This document shows positions 51,487 through 59,956 of a stretch of 64,000 nt of DNA, piece by piece. A program made the translations under genes and the position numbers. The notes beneath the pieces were generated by a model. It ran no database searches. It had not been told where the DNA came from and saw nothing but the letters and a program-made list of their open reading frames with translations. The first letter of the stretch is position 1, and each line of letters opens with the position of its first letter. The stretch comes from JBEBSD01 sp040394475. Lineage in GTDB: Bacteria > Bacteroidota > Bacteroidia > Cytophagales > Spirosomataceae. The stretch is from assembly GCA_040394475.1 (NCBI GenBank), contig JBEBSD010000007.1:1-64000 (forward strand). The letters run 5' to 3'.

Positions 51487-52254
51487 ATGAAAAACGGATG
51501 TTGCTGGCTGCTTCTGGCAGCGATGGCGGTGAGTACAGGCGCCTGTGTTTCTTCACGGGCGGTACCCTATGAAGCAGGTTGGAAGGCAAACACACTTTAT
51601 TATGACGGAACCGAGGCGGATCAGACCGATATGAAATCGCGTTTGAGATTCGGTGTCCGGAACAACGAGACCACTCTTTTCGTCACATTGAAGACCCGGG
51701 AGCCGGAAATGATGCGTAAAATTATCAGCAACGGGATCCGGATGTCCTTCAAGCCCGGTGAAAGCCGGAAGGAAGCCGGGACGCTTACGTTTCCGGTGAT
51801 ATTGAAGCAAGACAGGCGCGCCATCCGGAGAATGGACAATGTGGAGCTCTACGGCCAGGGAATGCGCTTGTTACTGGAGACCTTCAACAAAGAAGCCTTG
51901 TGGAAAGGAGCGGGAGAAGCCGCCTATTTTGTCAACCTGGTACAGGCGAACCAGGGGATTGTTGCGTCGGTTGAACTGAGTCCGGAGGGAGAAATGATCC
52001 TGCGGTACGAGCTCCTGCTTGCTAAAGTCGGAATGGAGGATCCCTTGCGGACGCGGCTGTTCATTGCCATGGAAATCGATGATTCCGGCCGTTCGGGCTT
52101 TGCACCCGGTGTGAGTATCGGAGTCGGCGGCGGCGGGATGGGAATGGGCGGAATGGGCGTCGGGATCGGCACCGGCGGAAGAAATGCGTACGGAAACCAG
52201 TCGGTCGCACTCCGCCTGGACGTACAACTGGCCAGGCAGACAGCAGGACGCTGA
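51487..52254 (+). CDS. Lipoprotein with Gly/Met-rich C-terminal segment
   Basis: The 255-residue product has a lipobox (STGAC, Cys20) and a predicted beta-rich body (LRFGVRNNETTLFVTLKTRE, RYELLLAKVG, TRLFIAMEID). A low-complexity run of Gly and Met at about 212-235 (GVGGGGMGMGGMGVGIGTGG) precedes a final strand. I do not recognise the family. ATG 51487 was chosen because it begins directly at the signal peptide; the longer frame adds 38 residues without features. The next gene, a ROK kinase, is 170 bases downstream. Confidence 0.65.
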   Translation: MKNGCCWLLLAAMAVSTGACVSSRAVPYEAGWKANTLYYDGTEADQTDMKSRLRFGVRNNETTLFVTLKTREPEMMRKIISNGIRMSFKPGESRKEAGTLTFPVILKQDRRAIRRMDNVELYGQGMRLLLETFNKEALWKGAGEAAYFVNLVQANQGIVASVELSPEGEMILRYELLLAKVGMEDPLRTRLFIAMEIDDSGRSGFAPGVSIGVGGGGMGMGGMGVGIGTGGRNAYGNQSVALRLDVQLARQTAGR

Positions 52255-52424
52255 CCGGGTTCCTTTCAGAAAAAAGAATAATTAGTACTTTTAGGGGCAG
52301 ATCGTGTAATAGTGAGGGAAGACGCCGGCTCACGCAAACTTGTCATTGCGTGGCAAGCGTTGTATTTTTAGCGGAAAATAAGATTAAAGAAAAACAAAAA
52401 CCCGAAAAACCAATTAGGATACGA

Positions 52425-53324
52425 ATGAAACACTGGGGAATTGATTTGGGAGGTACCAAAATAGAGTGTGCCGTTTTGGACGGCTCATCGCAACACCAGG
52501 TACTGATCCGTAAACGCGTGCCTACCGAGGCAGAAAAAGGCTATCCGCACATTATCGCGCAGATCAAAAAGCTGGTCGGTCTGGTGGCAGCAGAATTAGG
52601 GGAAACGCCGGTTAAAGTGGGGTTTGCTACGCCGGGTGTGCTGGACCCGGAAACCCAGGTCATGAAAAACTGCAATACCGTTTGCATGAACGGGAAACCG
52701 ATGCACCGCGATATCGAGGAGGCCCTGGGCGTCGCGGTAGTCCTGGCAAACGATGCCAATTGCTTTGCCCTGGCGGAAACACGGATGGGAGCCGGGCTGG
52801 AATACCCGGAAGCTGCCGTCGTGTTTGGCGTAATTATGGGAACCGGGGTAGGCGGAGGACTGGTTGTGAACGGGAAAATCATTGGCGGACATCACGGGAT
52901 TGGAGGGGAATGGGGACATAATGAACTGGAATTTGAGGGGGATGATTGCTATTGCGGCAAAAAAGGCTGTACGGAGCAGGTGATTTCCGGACCGGCATTG
53001 GAACGGTTCTATGCAAGGAGCAGCGGCCGGAAACGCTCGCTTAAAGAAATCCTGGAGCGGCACTTGGAGGGGAGCGATGCCGCGGCATCGGCCACAATCG
53101 ACCGCTTGCTGGAATTCTACGGAAAAGCCGTTTCGACCCTGACCAATATCCTGGATCCTGACCTGATTGTGATCGGCGGAGGGGTCGGTAATATAGACTT
53201 GCTTTATACAGAGGGATACGAACGGGTAAAAAAATACATTTTCAATAAGGGCAAACTGACAACCCCCATCCTAAAGCCGGCGTTGGGGGATAGTGCGGGG
53301 GTATTCGGCGCTGCGTTGTTGTAA
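52425..53324 (+). CDS. ROK-family sugar kinase
   Basis: The 299-residue protein has the ATP-binding motif IDLGGTKIE (6-14), the catalytic Asp110 in ANDAN, and the ROK zinc site His165, Cys175, Cys177 and Cys182 (HNELEFEG then CYCGKKGC). The second phosphate motif is LIVIGGGVGN. It phosphorylates a hexose such as glucose, fructose or N-acetylmannosamine; the exact sugar is not readable. The ATG at 52425 starts the kinase domain; 25 upstream residues in the longer frame were discarded. Confidence 0.9.
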   Translation: MKHWGIDLGGTKIECAVLDGSSQHQVLIRKRVPTEAEKGYPHIIAQIKKLVGLVAAELGETPVKVGFATPGVLDPETQVMKNCNTVCMNGKPMHRDIEEALGVAVVLANDANCFALAETRMGAGLEYPEAAVVFGVIMGTGVGGGLVVNGKIIGGHHGIGGEWGHNELEFEGDDCYCGKKGCTEQVISGPALERFYARSSGRKRSLKEILERHLEGSDAAASATIDRLLEFYGKAVSTLTNILDPDLIVIGGGVGNIDLLYTEGYERVKKYIFNKGKLTTPILKPALGDSAGVFGAALL

Positions 53325-53512
53325 GGACGACAGGCACGTTAATTCGGTCAGTAAAATGTCTGGTTGCTTCAATTAATTCTAATTGCTTCGTATGTTTACA
53401 GTTGAGAAAGGGAAGGAAGCGGGCAGTGAAGTGCAACGAACCCGCAGGAGAAGGGATGTTGTTTTTTGCAGGAGCGATTTTTAACCATTTACCTATATAA
53501 CTGTTGTTGACA

Positions 53513-54664
53513 ATGAATAAGAAACGCGGGGGTCTGGCGCTGATTAGCGCAGTAGTGATAGCCACTGGTTGGGTGGCTTTCGGTTTTACCGGAACCGATA
53601 CTCCGGAGAAACCGGCTGCAAAAGAAATGACGGTAAAAGAAGAAGTGGCGGTAGAAGGCCTTAAGATGCCCTGGGCAGTCGCTTTCCTGTCACCTACCGA
53701 ATGGCTGGTTACCGAACGTCTTGAGGGGGAGTTGCGACTGGTTAAGGACGGGAAGCTGGATCCGGAGCCGATAGAGGGACTTCCCGAAATCTGGACCCGC
53801 GGACAGGGTGGATTGCTGGATGTGGTTGCGCATCCGGACTATCAGAATAACGGATGGGTTTACATCAGTTTTGCGTCTCCCAAGAAAGAGGGGGAAGCGG
53901 GTGAAGGTGCCAACACCGAGTTTATACGGGCAAAGCTGGAGGGACATACGTTGACCAATATCCAGAAACTTTTTAAAGGGACTCCCAACAGACCCGGAAA
54001 CCCTCATTTTGGAGGCCGGATCGTTTTTGACGGGAAAGGACATATTTTCCTTTCACTGGGAGAACGGGGCGAAAAGGAAAAAGCACAGGACCTGATGACC
54101 CACCAGGGAAAAATTGTACGGCTGCATGAAGATGGCAGTATCCCCAAAGACAATCCGTTTGTAAACCGGAAAGACGCAAAGCCGGAAATCTGGAGTTACG
54201 GACAGCGTAACCCGCAGGGACTTGTCATGCATCCGGTAACCGGTACGCTCTGGGAACACGAGCACGGCCCCCAGGGAGGTGACGAACTCAATATCATTGC
54301 CAAGGGCAAAAACTACGGGTGGCCGCTGATTACTTTCGGGATTGATTATGACAATAGCATTATTTCCAAGGATACTGCGCGCGCCGGAATGGAGCAGCCG
54401 CAAACGTACTGGAAACCGTCGATTGCGCCATGTGGTATGACGGTCGTTACCAGCGACAAATACCCGGACTGGAAGGGAGACCTCCTGGTGGGTTCGCTGA
54501 AATTTAATTATGTGCAGCATGTAAGCCTGAAGGCCGATAAGGTGGTATCGCGTAAAACCATACTCGAGAAAATCGGCAGAGTGCGTGATATCCGTCAGGG
54601 CCCTGACGGGTTTATTTATGTAGTGGTGGAAAGCGGTAAAGTGGTACGGATTGTGCCGGAGTAA
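53513..54664 (+). CDS. PQQ-type soluble sugar dehydrogenase family protein
   Basis: The 383-residue exported protein (hydrophobic signal about 8-27) has a six-bladed propeller of the glucose/sorbosone dehydrogenase family. Visible motifs include LKMPWAVAFL, TRGQGGLLDVVAHPDY, the probable catalytic His in NPHFGGRIVF, YGQRNPQGL, EHGPQGGDELNI and YGWPLITFG. It likely oxidises aldoses in the periplasm with PQQ. No PQQ synthesis genes are nearby. The ATG at 53513 was chosen over an upstream TTG at 53504. Confidence 0.9.
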   Translation: MNKKRGGLALISAVVIATGWVAFGFTGTDTPEKPAAKEMTVKEEVAVEGLKMPWAVAFLSPTEWLVTERLEGELRLVKDGKLDPEPIEGLPEIWTRGQGGLLDVVAHPDYQNNGWVYISFASPKKEGEAGEGANTEFIRAKLEGHTLTNIQKLFKGTPNRPGNPHFGGRIVFDGKGHIFLSLGERGEKEKAQDLMTHQGKIVRLHEDGSIPKDNPFVNRKDAKPEIWSYGQRNPQGLVMHPVTGTLWEHEHGPQGGDELNIIAKGKNYGWPLITFGIDYDNSIISKDTARAGMEQPQTYWKPSIAPCGMTVVTSDKYPDWKGDLLVGSLKFNYVQHVSLKADKVVSRKTILEKIGRVRDIRQGPDGFIYVVVESGKVVRIVPE

Positions 54665-54688
54665 GAGTTGATGTAACTGTTTAAGAGG

Positions 54689-54718
54689 GGGAAGACTTCC
54701 GGTCTTCCCGTTTTTTTT
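54689..54718 (+). terminator. Terminator after the sugar dehydrogenase gene
   Basis: An 8-bp stem GGGAAGAC/GTCTTCCC (54689-54709) with a TTCCG loop is followed by G and eight T residues. Confidence 0.85.
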
Positions 54719-54738
54719 ATAACCTGTTTTAAAAGACA

Positions 54739-55164
54739 TTGTTTAGTTTCGAAGTCAAGGGTATCCGTGTGCGATATGCGGATACGGATCAGATGGGGTA
54801 TGTTTATTACGGGAATTATGCCCGGTATTACGAAATCGGCCGGGTGGAATCCTTCCGGAGTATTGGATATGAATACCGGGAAATGGAGGCATCGGGCGTG
54901 ATGATGCCGGTTTACGAGTTGCATACCAAATTCCATCAGCCGGCATTGTACGATGACCAGTTGTCGATAGTGGTGAAATTACCGCAACTTCCCTCGGTCA
55001 GGGTGCTGTTTGAATATGAAATCAGGAACCAGGCGGGGGTTTTACTCAACACCGGTTCGACCACCCTGGTGTTTAAGGACATGCAAACCGGTAAGCTCTG
55101 CCGGTGCCCGGATGAGCTGATGGAGAAGCTAAGGCCCTTTTATCCCGACAGGTGGTTGGCCTGA
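54739..55164 (+). CDS. YbgC-like acyl-CoA thioesterase (hot-dog fold)
   Basis: The 141-residue protein has the 4HBT signature RYADTDQMGYVYYGNYARYYE near 12-32, with the catalytic Asp in DTDQMG. Length and sequence fit the YbgC/FadM branch, which hydrolyses acyl-CoA or acyl-ACP in the cytoplasm. The start is TTG at 54739, directly giving MFSFEVKGIRVRYADTD. It lies 31 bases before the YihY gene on the same strand and likely shares its transcript. Confidence 0.9.
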   Translation: MFSFEVKGIRVRYADTDQMGYVYYGNYARYYEIGRVESFRSIGYEYREMEASGVMMPVYELHTKFHQPALYDDQLSIVVKLPQLPSVRVLFEYEIRNQAGVLLNTGSTTLVFKDMQTGKLCRCPDELMEKLRPFYPDRWLA

Positions 55165-55195
55165 AACAGGCAGGCCGGCAAAAAGCAACAGGCGT

Positions 55196-56125
55196 ATGGA
55201 ATCAGAACCGAAGAAAGTGCTGGAAACAAAAGTTTTCCAGAGAGTTAAATCGTTTCTGGAAGGGAAGATTTTCCCCGGGACGAACGTGTCGTGGTACGAG
55301 GTGCTGGGAAAGTTTATTAATAAACTGATTGCCTACGATATCGACCAGCGGGCCACCTCGGTGGCCTATGGGTTTACACTGGCGTTGTTTCCGTTGATCC
55401 TTTTCTTTTTTACCCTGATCCCCTACGTGCCGATCCCTGACCTGGATCAGCAGATTATGGGATTTCTGCATGATTTCATGCCTGCCGGCATTTATGAATT
55501 TACCGAGCAGACGATCCGGGATATCGTAAGCAGGCCGCAGGCAAGGGTGCTTTCTTTTGGTTTTGCGCTGGCGCTGTACGGAGCGACCAATGGCATGGTT
55601 TCACTGATGCGCTCTTTTAATATGCTGGAAGGTAAGGAAGAGAGCAGGGGCTTTTTGCAGACCCGCGGCACCGCTATTACGCTGATGCTGTGCATGTCGG
55701 TCGTCATGATGTTGTCGGTCGTTTTGGTAATTGTCGGAGATGCCGTGGTCGGGCTGGTCGACAGGTTGCAGCTGTTCGGAAGTGCGTGGATCCTTACCAT
55801 GGTCAATGTGCTGCGGTACCTGATTGCACTGCTGGCCTTGTCGTTCGGAGTGGCGTTGATCTACCGGTTTGCCCCCGACCGGCGAATCCCGATGAGGTTG
55901 TTCAATGTGGGGGTTTGGTTGTCGAGCCTGCTGATTATTCTTTCTACTTTTGGCTTTTCTTATTACCTGTCGCATTTCAGCTCGTATAATAAATTGTACG
56001 GTTCGATCGGGACAATCATTGCCCTCATGCTTTGGCTGTACCTTATTGCGTTAATTCTTATCTTCGGATACGAAGTAAACACCAGTATTTCAGAAGCAAA
56101 GTCAACCGGTAAAAAGGTGCAGTAA
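55196..56125 (+). CDS. YihY/BrkB-family inner membrane protein
   Basis: The 309-residue protein has about six hydrophobic helices from residue 55 to 298 and the YihY hallmarks RATSVAYGFTLALFPLILFF and KLYGSIGTIIALMLWLYL. The older name ribonuclease BN for this family is wrong, and the true role is unclear. A basic/acidic N-terminus and a lysine-rich C-terminus are cytoplasmic by the inside-positive rule. The glycosyltransferase gene begins three bases after its stop. Confidence 0.9.
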   Translation: MESEPKKVLETKVFQRVKSFLEGKIFPGTNVSWYEVLGKFINKLIAYDIDQRATSVAYGFTLALFPLILFFFTLIPYVPIPDLDQQIMGFLHDFMPAGIYEFTEQTIRDIVSRPQARVLSFGFALALYGATNGMVSLMRSFNMLEGKEESRGFLQTRGTAITLMLCMSVVMMLSVVLVIVGDAVVGLVDRLQLFGSAWILTMVNVLRYLIALLALSFGVALIYRFAPDRRIPMRLFNVGVWLSSLLIILSTFGFSYYLSHFSSYNKLYGSIGTIIALMLWLYLIALILIFGYEVNTSISEAKSTGKKVQ

Positions 56126-56128
56126 GCG

Positions 56129-57133
56129 ATGCATGCAATGGACCAGCCGCTGGTAACGGTGATTTGTACGGTTTATAACCAGTTTGCTTATGTAGAGCGA
56201 TCCCTGAGATCTGTTTTTGAACAGACGTATGCCCGGCTGGAGCTGCTTGTGATTGATAATGGCAGTACGGATGGTTCTCTCGGGGTGGTGCAACGGGTAA
56301 TAAAAGACTTCCCGAATGCAGCCGTAATCGCTAACCCTGAAAATAAAGGGCTCTGTAAAGCCTTTAACCAGGGACTCCGGCTTGCCAGGGGCAGGTATAT
56401 TATTGATTTGTCGGCAGATGATGTGCTGTACCCGCACCGGATAGCACGGCAGGTGGCCGTATTTGAACGGCTGCCATTGCACTATGCCGTGGTTTTCTCC
56501 AATGCAAAACGAATAGACGCCGCGGGGAAAAGCCTGGGGTATCATTTCAGGCTGCGTGCCGACGGGCGTGCAGCGGATGCAGTCCCGGCCGGGGACGTGT
56601 TTAAGGAGGTTCTGGAGCGGTATTTTATATGCACGCCCACCATGATGATCCGAAAAACGGTGCTGGATGAAATGGGGGGATATGACGAGTCGTTGTTTTT
56701 TGAAGATTTTGATTTTTGGGTCCGGTCGGCAAGAAACTATGCCTATTATTACCAGGATGAAGTACTGACGGCCAAACGGCTTCACCGGGATGCGATGAGC
56801 TTACAGGTAATGGAGAAGAACAATGTTTTCCTGCATTCGCTGTGGATCGTGTGCCGGAAAGCCCGGGAACTTTGCCGGAACGGGGAAGAATGTCGTGCAT
56901 TAGGCCGGCGGATACAGACATTTATCCGGAAATGTTGGTATGCAGAACAATATGAGCTGGCCTTTCAGTTTTATGACTTGCTGACCCAACTGAAAACACC
57001 TGATTACGGGACCGGTCTCCTGGTGCAGCTCTGCCGGTTCAGAATCCCGGTCAACGATTGGTACCAGTGTTTTCAGGGCCGGAACGGGAAAACAGGGGTA
57101 AGCACCTTATCCAGATGGTCAGAAAAGGAATAG
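56129..57133 (+). CDS. Glycosyltransferase family 2
   Basis: The 334-residue protein has a GT-A fold: PLVTVICTVYNQFAYVERSL, ELLVIDNGSTDGS, ENKGLCKAFNQGL and the metal-binding SADDVLYP, with a later FEDFDFWVR acceptor-side motif. It transfers a sugar from a nucleotide-sugar donor. Start codons ATG 56129 and ATG 56138 are both plausible. The last 19 bases overlap the UbiA-like gene, so the two are coupled. Confidence 0.9.
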   Translation: MHAMDQPLVTVICTVYNQFAYVERSLRSVFEQTYARLELLVIDNGSTDGSLGVVQRVIKDFPNAAVIANPENKGLCKAFNQGLRLARGRYIIDLSADDVLYPHRIARQVAVFERLPLHYAVVFSNAKRIDAAGKSLGYHFRLRADGRAADAVPAGDVFKEVLERYFICTPTMMIRKTVLDEMGGYDESLFFEDFDFWVRSARNYAYYYQDEVLTAKRLHRDAMSLQVMEKNNVFLHSLWIVCRKARELCRNGEECRALGRRIQTFIRKCWYAEQYELAFQFYDLLTQLKTPDYGTGLLVQLCRFRIPVNDWYQCFQGRNGKTGVSTLSRWSEKE

Positions 57134-58020
57134 AAATCGTTTTTTTTGGAAATTATTTTGTCGGCTTCCTGGCGGTTGCCCTTTCACTAGAAGCGGCCTT
57201 CCAGCTGCGGATCCCTTTCAATGCGCCCTGGTGGTATGGATTGCTGTTCTGCGGAGTGGTGCTTTACTACACGTATGCTTACGCGGGGGTTCTGAACGTT
57301 GGGGCATCGATCAACCCACGATCGGAATGGTATGCCGCTCACCGTGGCTTTGTCCGGGTAAGCCAGTTGCTCTTACTGATTGCGGCAGCCGGGATAACCG
57401 GCTGGCTATTCAGCTCCTGGTGGCGGAATAGTTCGGATCTGTCCTGGGGAGCGGCAGCCATTTTAGTGGTGCTGCCCGCAGTCGCCCTGCTTTATTACGG
57501 TTTGTTGCCGAGCGGATTGATTCAGCTGAATTTGAGAAATACCGGCTGGGCGAAAGCATTTGTGATCGGGTTTGTCTGGGCCGGTTCTGTAACCCTGCTG
57601 CCGCTGGTGTTCCTGGAACTGGAGGGAAAGGCGTATACGATTTCAGGATTTCTGGTAGGATGGTTTTTCCTGAAAAACTGGATGTTCTGCGCGGTCAATG
57701 CGGTCATGTTTGATATGAAAGATTATGATGATGATTCCAACAGGCAGCTCAAAACCTTTGTGGTTCGCTACGGCAGCCGGTTTACGCTTTTGTATATCCT
57801 CGTTCCGTTAATTGGTCTCGGAATAGCAGCTTTTGGGCTGTTTGCCTATTATATCGGGCTGCACTGGGGAGCGGTAGTACTCAATCTGATCCCTTTTTTA
57901 CTGACGCTGGCAGTTGCCTGGTCCATGCAGCAGGAGCGGCCTATCCTGTATTATCTGATCGTAATCGACGGGATGCTGCTGGTCAAAGCGGGATGCGGGA
58001 TCCTTAGCGTGGTATGGTAA
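57115..58020 (+). CDS. UbiA-like membrane protein lacking the first Asp-rich motif
   Basis: The 301-residue integral membrane protein has eight or nine hydrophobic segments and an Asp-rich motif FDMKDYDDDSNRQLKT at 199-214 (Asp200, Asp203, Asp207). This matches the second DxxxD-type motif of UbiA prenyltransferases. The region where the first Asp motif should lie (residues about 55-75, NVGASINPRSEW) has none, so normal prenyl-diphosphate binding is doubtful. ATG 57115 overlaps the upstream glycosyltransferase by 19 bases. The methyltransferase gene begins at its stop codon (TAATG). Confidence 0.7.
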   Translation: MVRKGIEIVFFGNYFVGFLAVALSLEAAFQLRIPFNAPWWYGLLFCGVVLYYTYAYAGVLNVGASINPRSEWYAAHRGFVRVSQLLLLIAAAGITGWLFSSWWRNSSDLSWGAAAILVVLPAVALLYYGLLPSGLIQLNLRNTGWAKAFVIGFVWAGSVTLLPLVFLELEGKAYTISGFLVGWFFLKNWMFCAVNAVMFDMKDYDDDSNRQLKTFVVRYGSRFTLLYILVPLIGLGIAAFGLFAYYIGLHWGAVVLNLIPFLLTLAVAWSMQQERPILYYLIVIDGMLLVKAGCGILSVVW

Positions 58021-58667
58021 TGAACAGACAAATGTCCGGAGATTTTACAAATATTGCCCGCTGGTACGATCCGCTGAGCCGGCTGGTATTCGGGAAAGCA
58101 CAGATCCGCGCACAAGAAGCGTTTATCCCGTTCCTTCCGGAAACAGGCCGCGTATTGCTGGCCGGCGGGGGCAGCGGATGGATCTTGGAAGCGATTGCGG
58201 CTCAGCGGCCTTCCGGGTTGGAGATCGTTTACGTAGAGGCTTCTTCCGGCATGCTGCGATTGGCCCGTAAACGGAATTCCGGAATGAACCGGGTCTGGTT
58301 TGTCGCGGCTTCTGTGGAGGACTATACGAGCAGGGAAGGCAGGTTTGATGTGGTCATTACGCCGTTTCTTTTCGATTTATTTGCGCCGGAACAGGCCCGT
58401 CAGGCTTTTCTGCAGCTGGATGAACAGCTGCAACCTGAAGGGCGCTGGCTGTTTACCGATTTTGTGGTAACTTCGGAGTCCCCCCGCTGGCAACAGGGAT
58501 TGTTGACAAGCATGTATCTGTTCTTCCGGGTAACTGCAGGGCTTCGGACGACGAAGCTGTATGATATGAGCGATCTGTGGGCGGGTAGGTTTGAAAAGGA
58601 GTGGGAACAACCTTTTTACGGAAAGTTTATCCGAACGGCCGTTTATCGGAAATCCCGGCATTTGTAG
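58020..58667 (+). CDS. SAM-dependent methyltransferase, class I
   Basis: The 215-residue protein has the SAM-binding motif RVLLAGGGSGWILEAI at 44-59, IVYVEASSGML further on and a post-motif FDVVITPFLFDLF. It is a small-molecule or lipid methyltransferase by family, substrate unknown. The ATG at 58020 overlaps the UbiA-like stop as TAATG, the classic coupling arrangement; ATG 58014 is an alternative giving two more residues. Tight coupling suggests it acts on the product of the UbiA-like protein. Confidence 0.85.
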   Translation: MNRQMSGDFTNIARWYDPLSRLVFGKAQIRAQEAFIPFLPETGRVLLAGGGSGWILEAIAAQRPSGLEIVYVEASSGMLRLARKRNSGMNRVWFVAASVEDYTSREGRFDVVITPFLFDLFAPEQARQAFLQLDEQLQPEGRWLFTDFVVTSESPRWQQGLLTSMYLFFRVTAGLRTTKLYDMSDLWAGRFEKEWEQPFYGKFIRTAVYRKSRHL

Positions 58668-58755
58668 GCATACTTCGCGTGCTGAAGATGGAGTATTACG
58701 GATTTATACGCATATTTGTTTGATGTGGCGAAATCATACCCTTTAATCCTCTCCT

Positions 58756-59949
58756 ATGAAATTTGTAGTAGTATTCGTTTCCGTCTTGATTGGAAATGGC
58801 CTTGCAACCGCGCAGCAAAGGAAAATGGATGCCCGTACGCTTACAGTAGCGACCTTCAATGTCAGCATGGAATCGCAGAATTACGTGCCGAAGGATTATT
58901 CCGGACCGCTGTCGGAGCAAATCCTGGTCCGAGAGCTGGAGTCGGGTGAGAATGTGCAGATTAAAAATATAGCCGGCATCATCCAGACTGTCCGGCCGGA
59001 TGTATTGTTATTGAATGAATTCGATTATATTCCCTCACCCGGACAGGGAATAGATGTTTTTCTGAAAAAGTACCTGGCAAACGGAGGAGAAGGGTTGAAG
59101 GGCATTCAGTACCCCTACTATTTTTATGCAACCGTCAATACGGGACAGCCTACTCCCTATGACCTGGACAATAATGGGACGACCATGCAAACCGGAAACG
59201 ATGCGTGGGGCTTCGGGAATTATCCGGGCCAGTACGGAATGGTTATTTTGTCCAGGTTCCCGATTGTAACAGACAGTGTCCGTACTTTTCAGCACTTCAA
59301 ATGGAAGGATATGCCGGGACATCAGAAGATCATTAAGGCAGACGGTTCGGATTGGTACCAGCCTGCGGCGTGGCGGGACTTCCCGCTTTCGTCGAAATCA
59401 CATTGGGATGTTCCGGTAAAAGTGGGGACCCGGACCATCCATATGCTGGCGAGTCACCCGACCCCACCGGTATTCGATGGTCCGGAAGACCGGAACGGTA
59501 AACGCAACCACGATGAAATCCGCTTCTGGCGGGATTATATTACCGAAGGGGACAATGCCTACTTCTATGACGACAAGGGCAACAGGGGAGGACTGCTGCC
59601 CGGAACCCCCTTTGTTATCCTCGGGGATTTGAATGCCTCGCCCGACGAAGGAGATGCCATGCGGGAGGGGATTGCGGGGTTACTGAATCACCCGGCGATC
59701 CGGCAGGTCACTCCCGTTTCCAAAGGGGGGACAGCGCATTCTCCTGAGAACAGGTTCGCAGAAAGTCATACGGCCGGCTGGAGGATGCGGGCTGATTACG
59801 TATTGCCTTCCGTGACTGGCCTGAAAGTGTTGCAGTCGGGGGTTTTCTGGCCCGAAAAAGGACAGCCCTTTTACGAGGTCGTAAACAGCCGGGGCGCTTC
59901 TTCCGATCACCGGCTGGTGTGGGTGCAGCTGGAAGTGGTCCCCTTGTAG
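58756..59949 (+). CDS. Exported endonuclease/exonuclease/phosphatase-fold protein
   Basis: The 397-residue protein has a signal peptide (about 1-20) and an EEP domain: ATFNVSMES, DVLLLNEFDY (metal-binding Glu), SRFPIV, the catalytic His region HMLASHPT, FVILGDLNASPDEG and the terminal SSDHRLVWV. It is likely a periplasmic phosphoesterase or nuclease. It is separate from the preceding genes by 88 bases and converges on the FAD-reductase gene with seven bases between stops. Confidence 0.88.
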   Translation: MKFVVVFVSVLIGNGLATAQQRKMDARTLTVATFNVSMESQNYVPKDYSGPLSEQILVRELESGENVQIKNIAGIIQTVRPDVLLLNEFDYIPSPGQGIDVFLKKYLANGGEGLKGIQYPYYFYATVNTGQPTPYDLDNNGTTMQTGNDAWGFGNYPGQYGMVILSRFPIVTDSVRTFQHFKWKDMPGHQKIIKADGSDWYQPAAWRDFPLSSKSHWDVPVKVGTRTIHMLASHPTPPVFDGPEDRNGKRNHDEIRFWRDYITEGDNAYFYDDKGNRGGLLPGTPFVILGDLNASPDEGDAMREGIAGLLNHPAIRQVTPVSKGGTAHSPENRFAESHTAGWRMRADYVLPSVTGLKVLQSGVFWPEKGQPFYEVVNSRGASSDHRLVWVQLEVVPL

Positions 59950-59956
59950 AAAAGGT

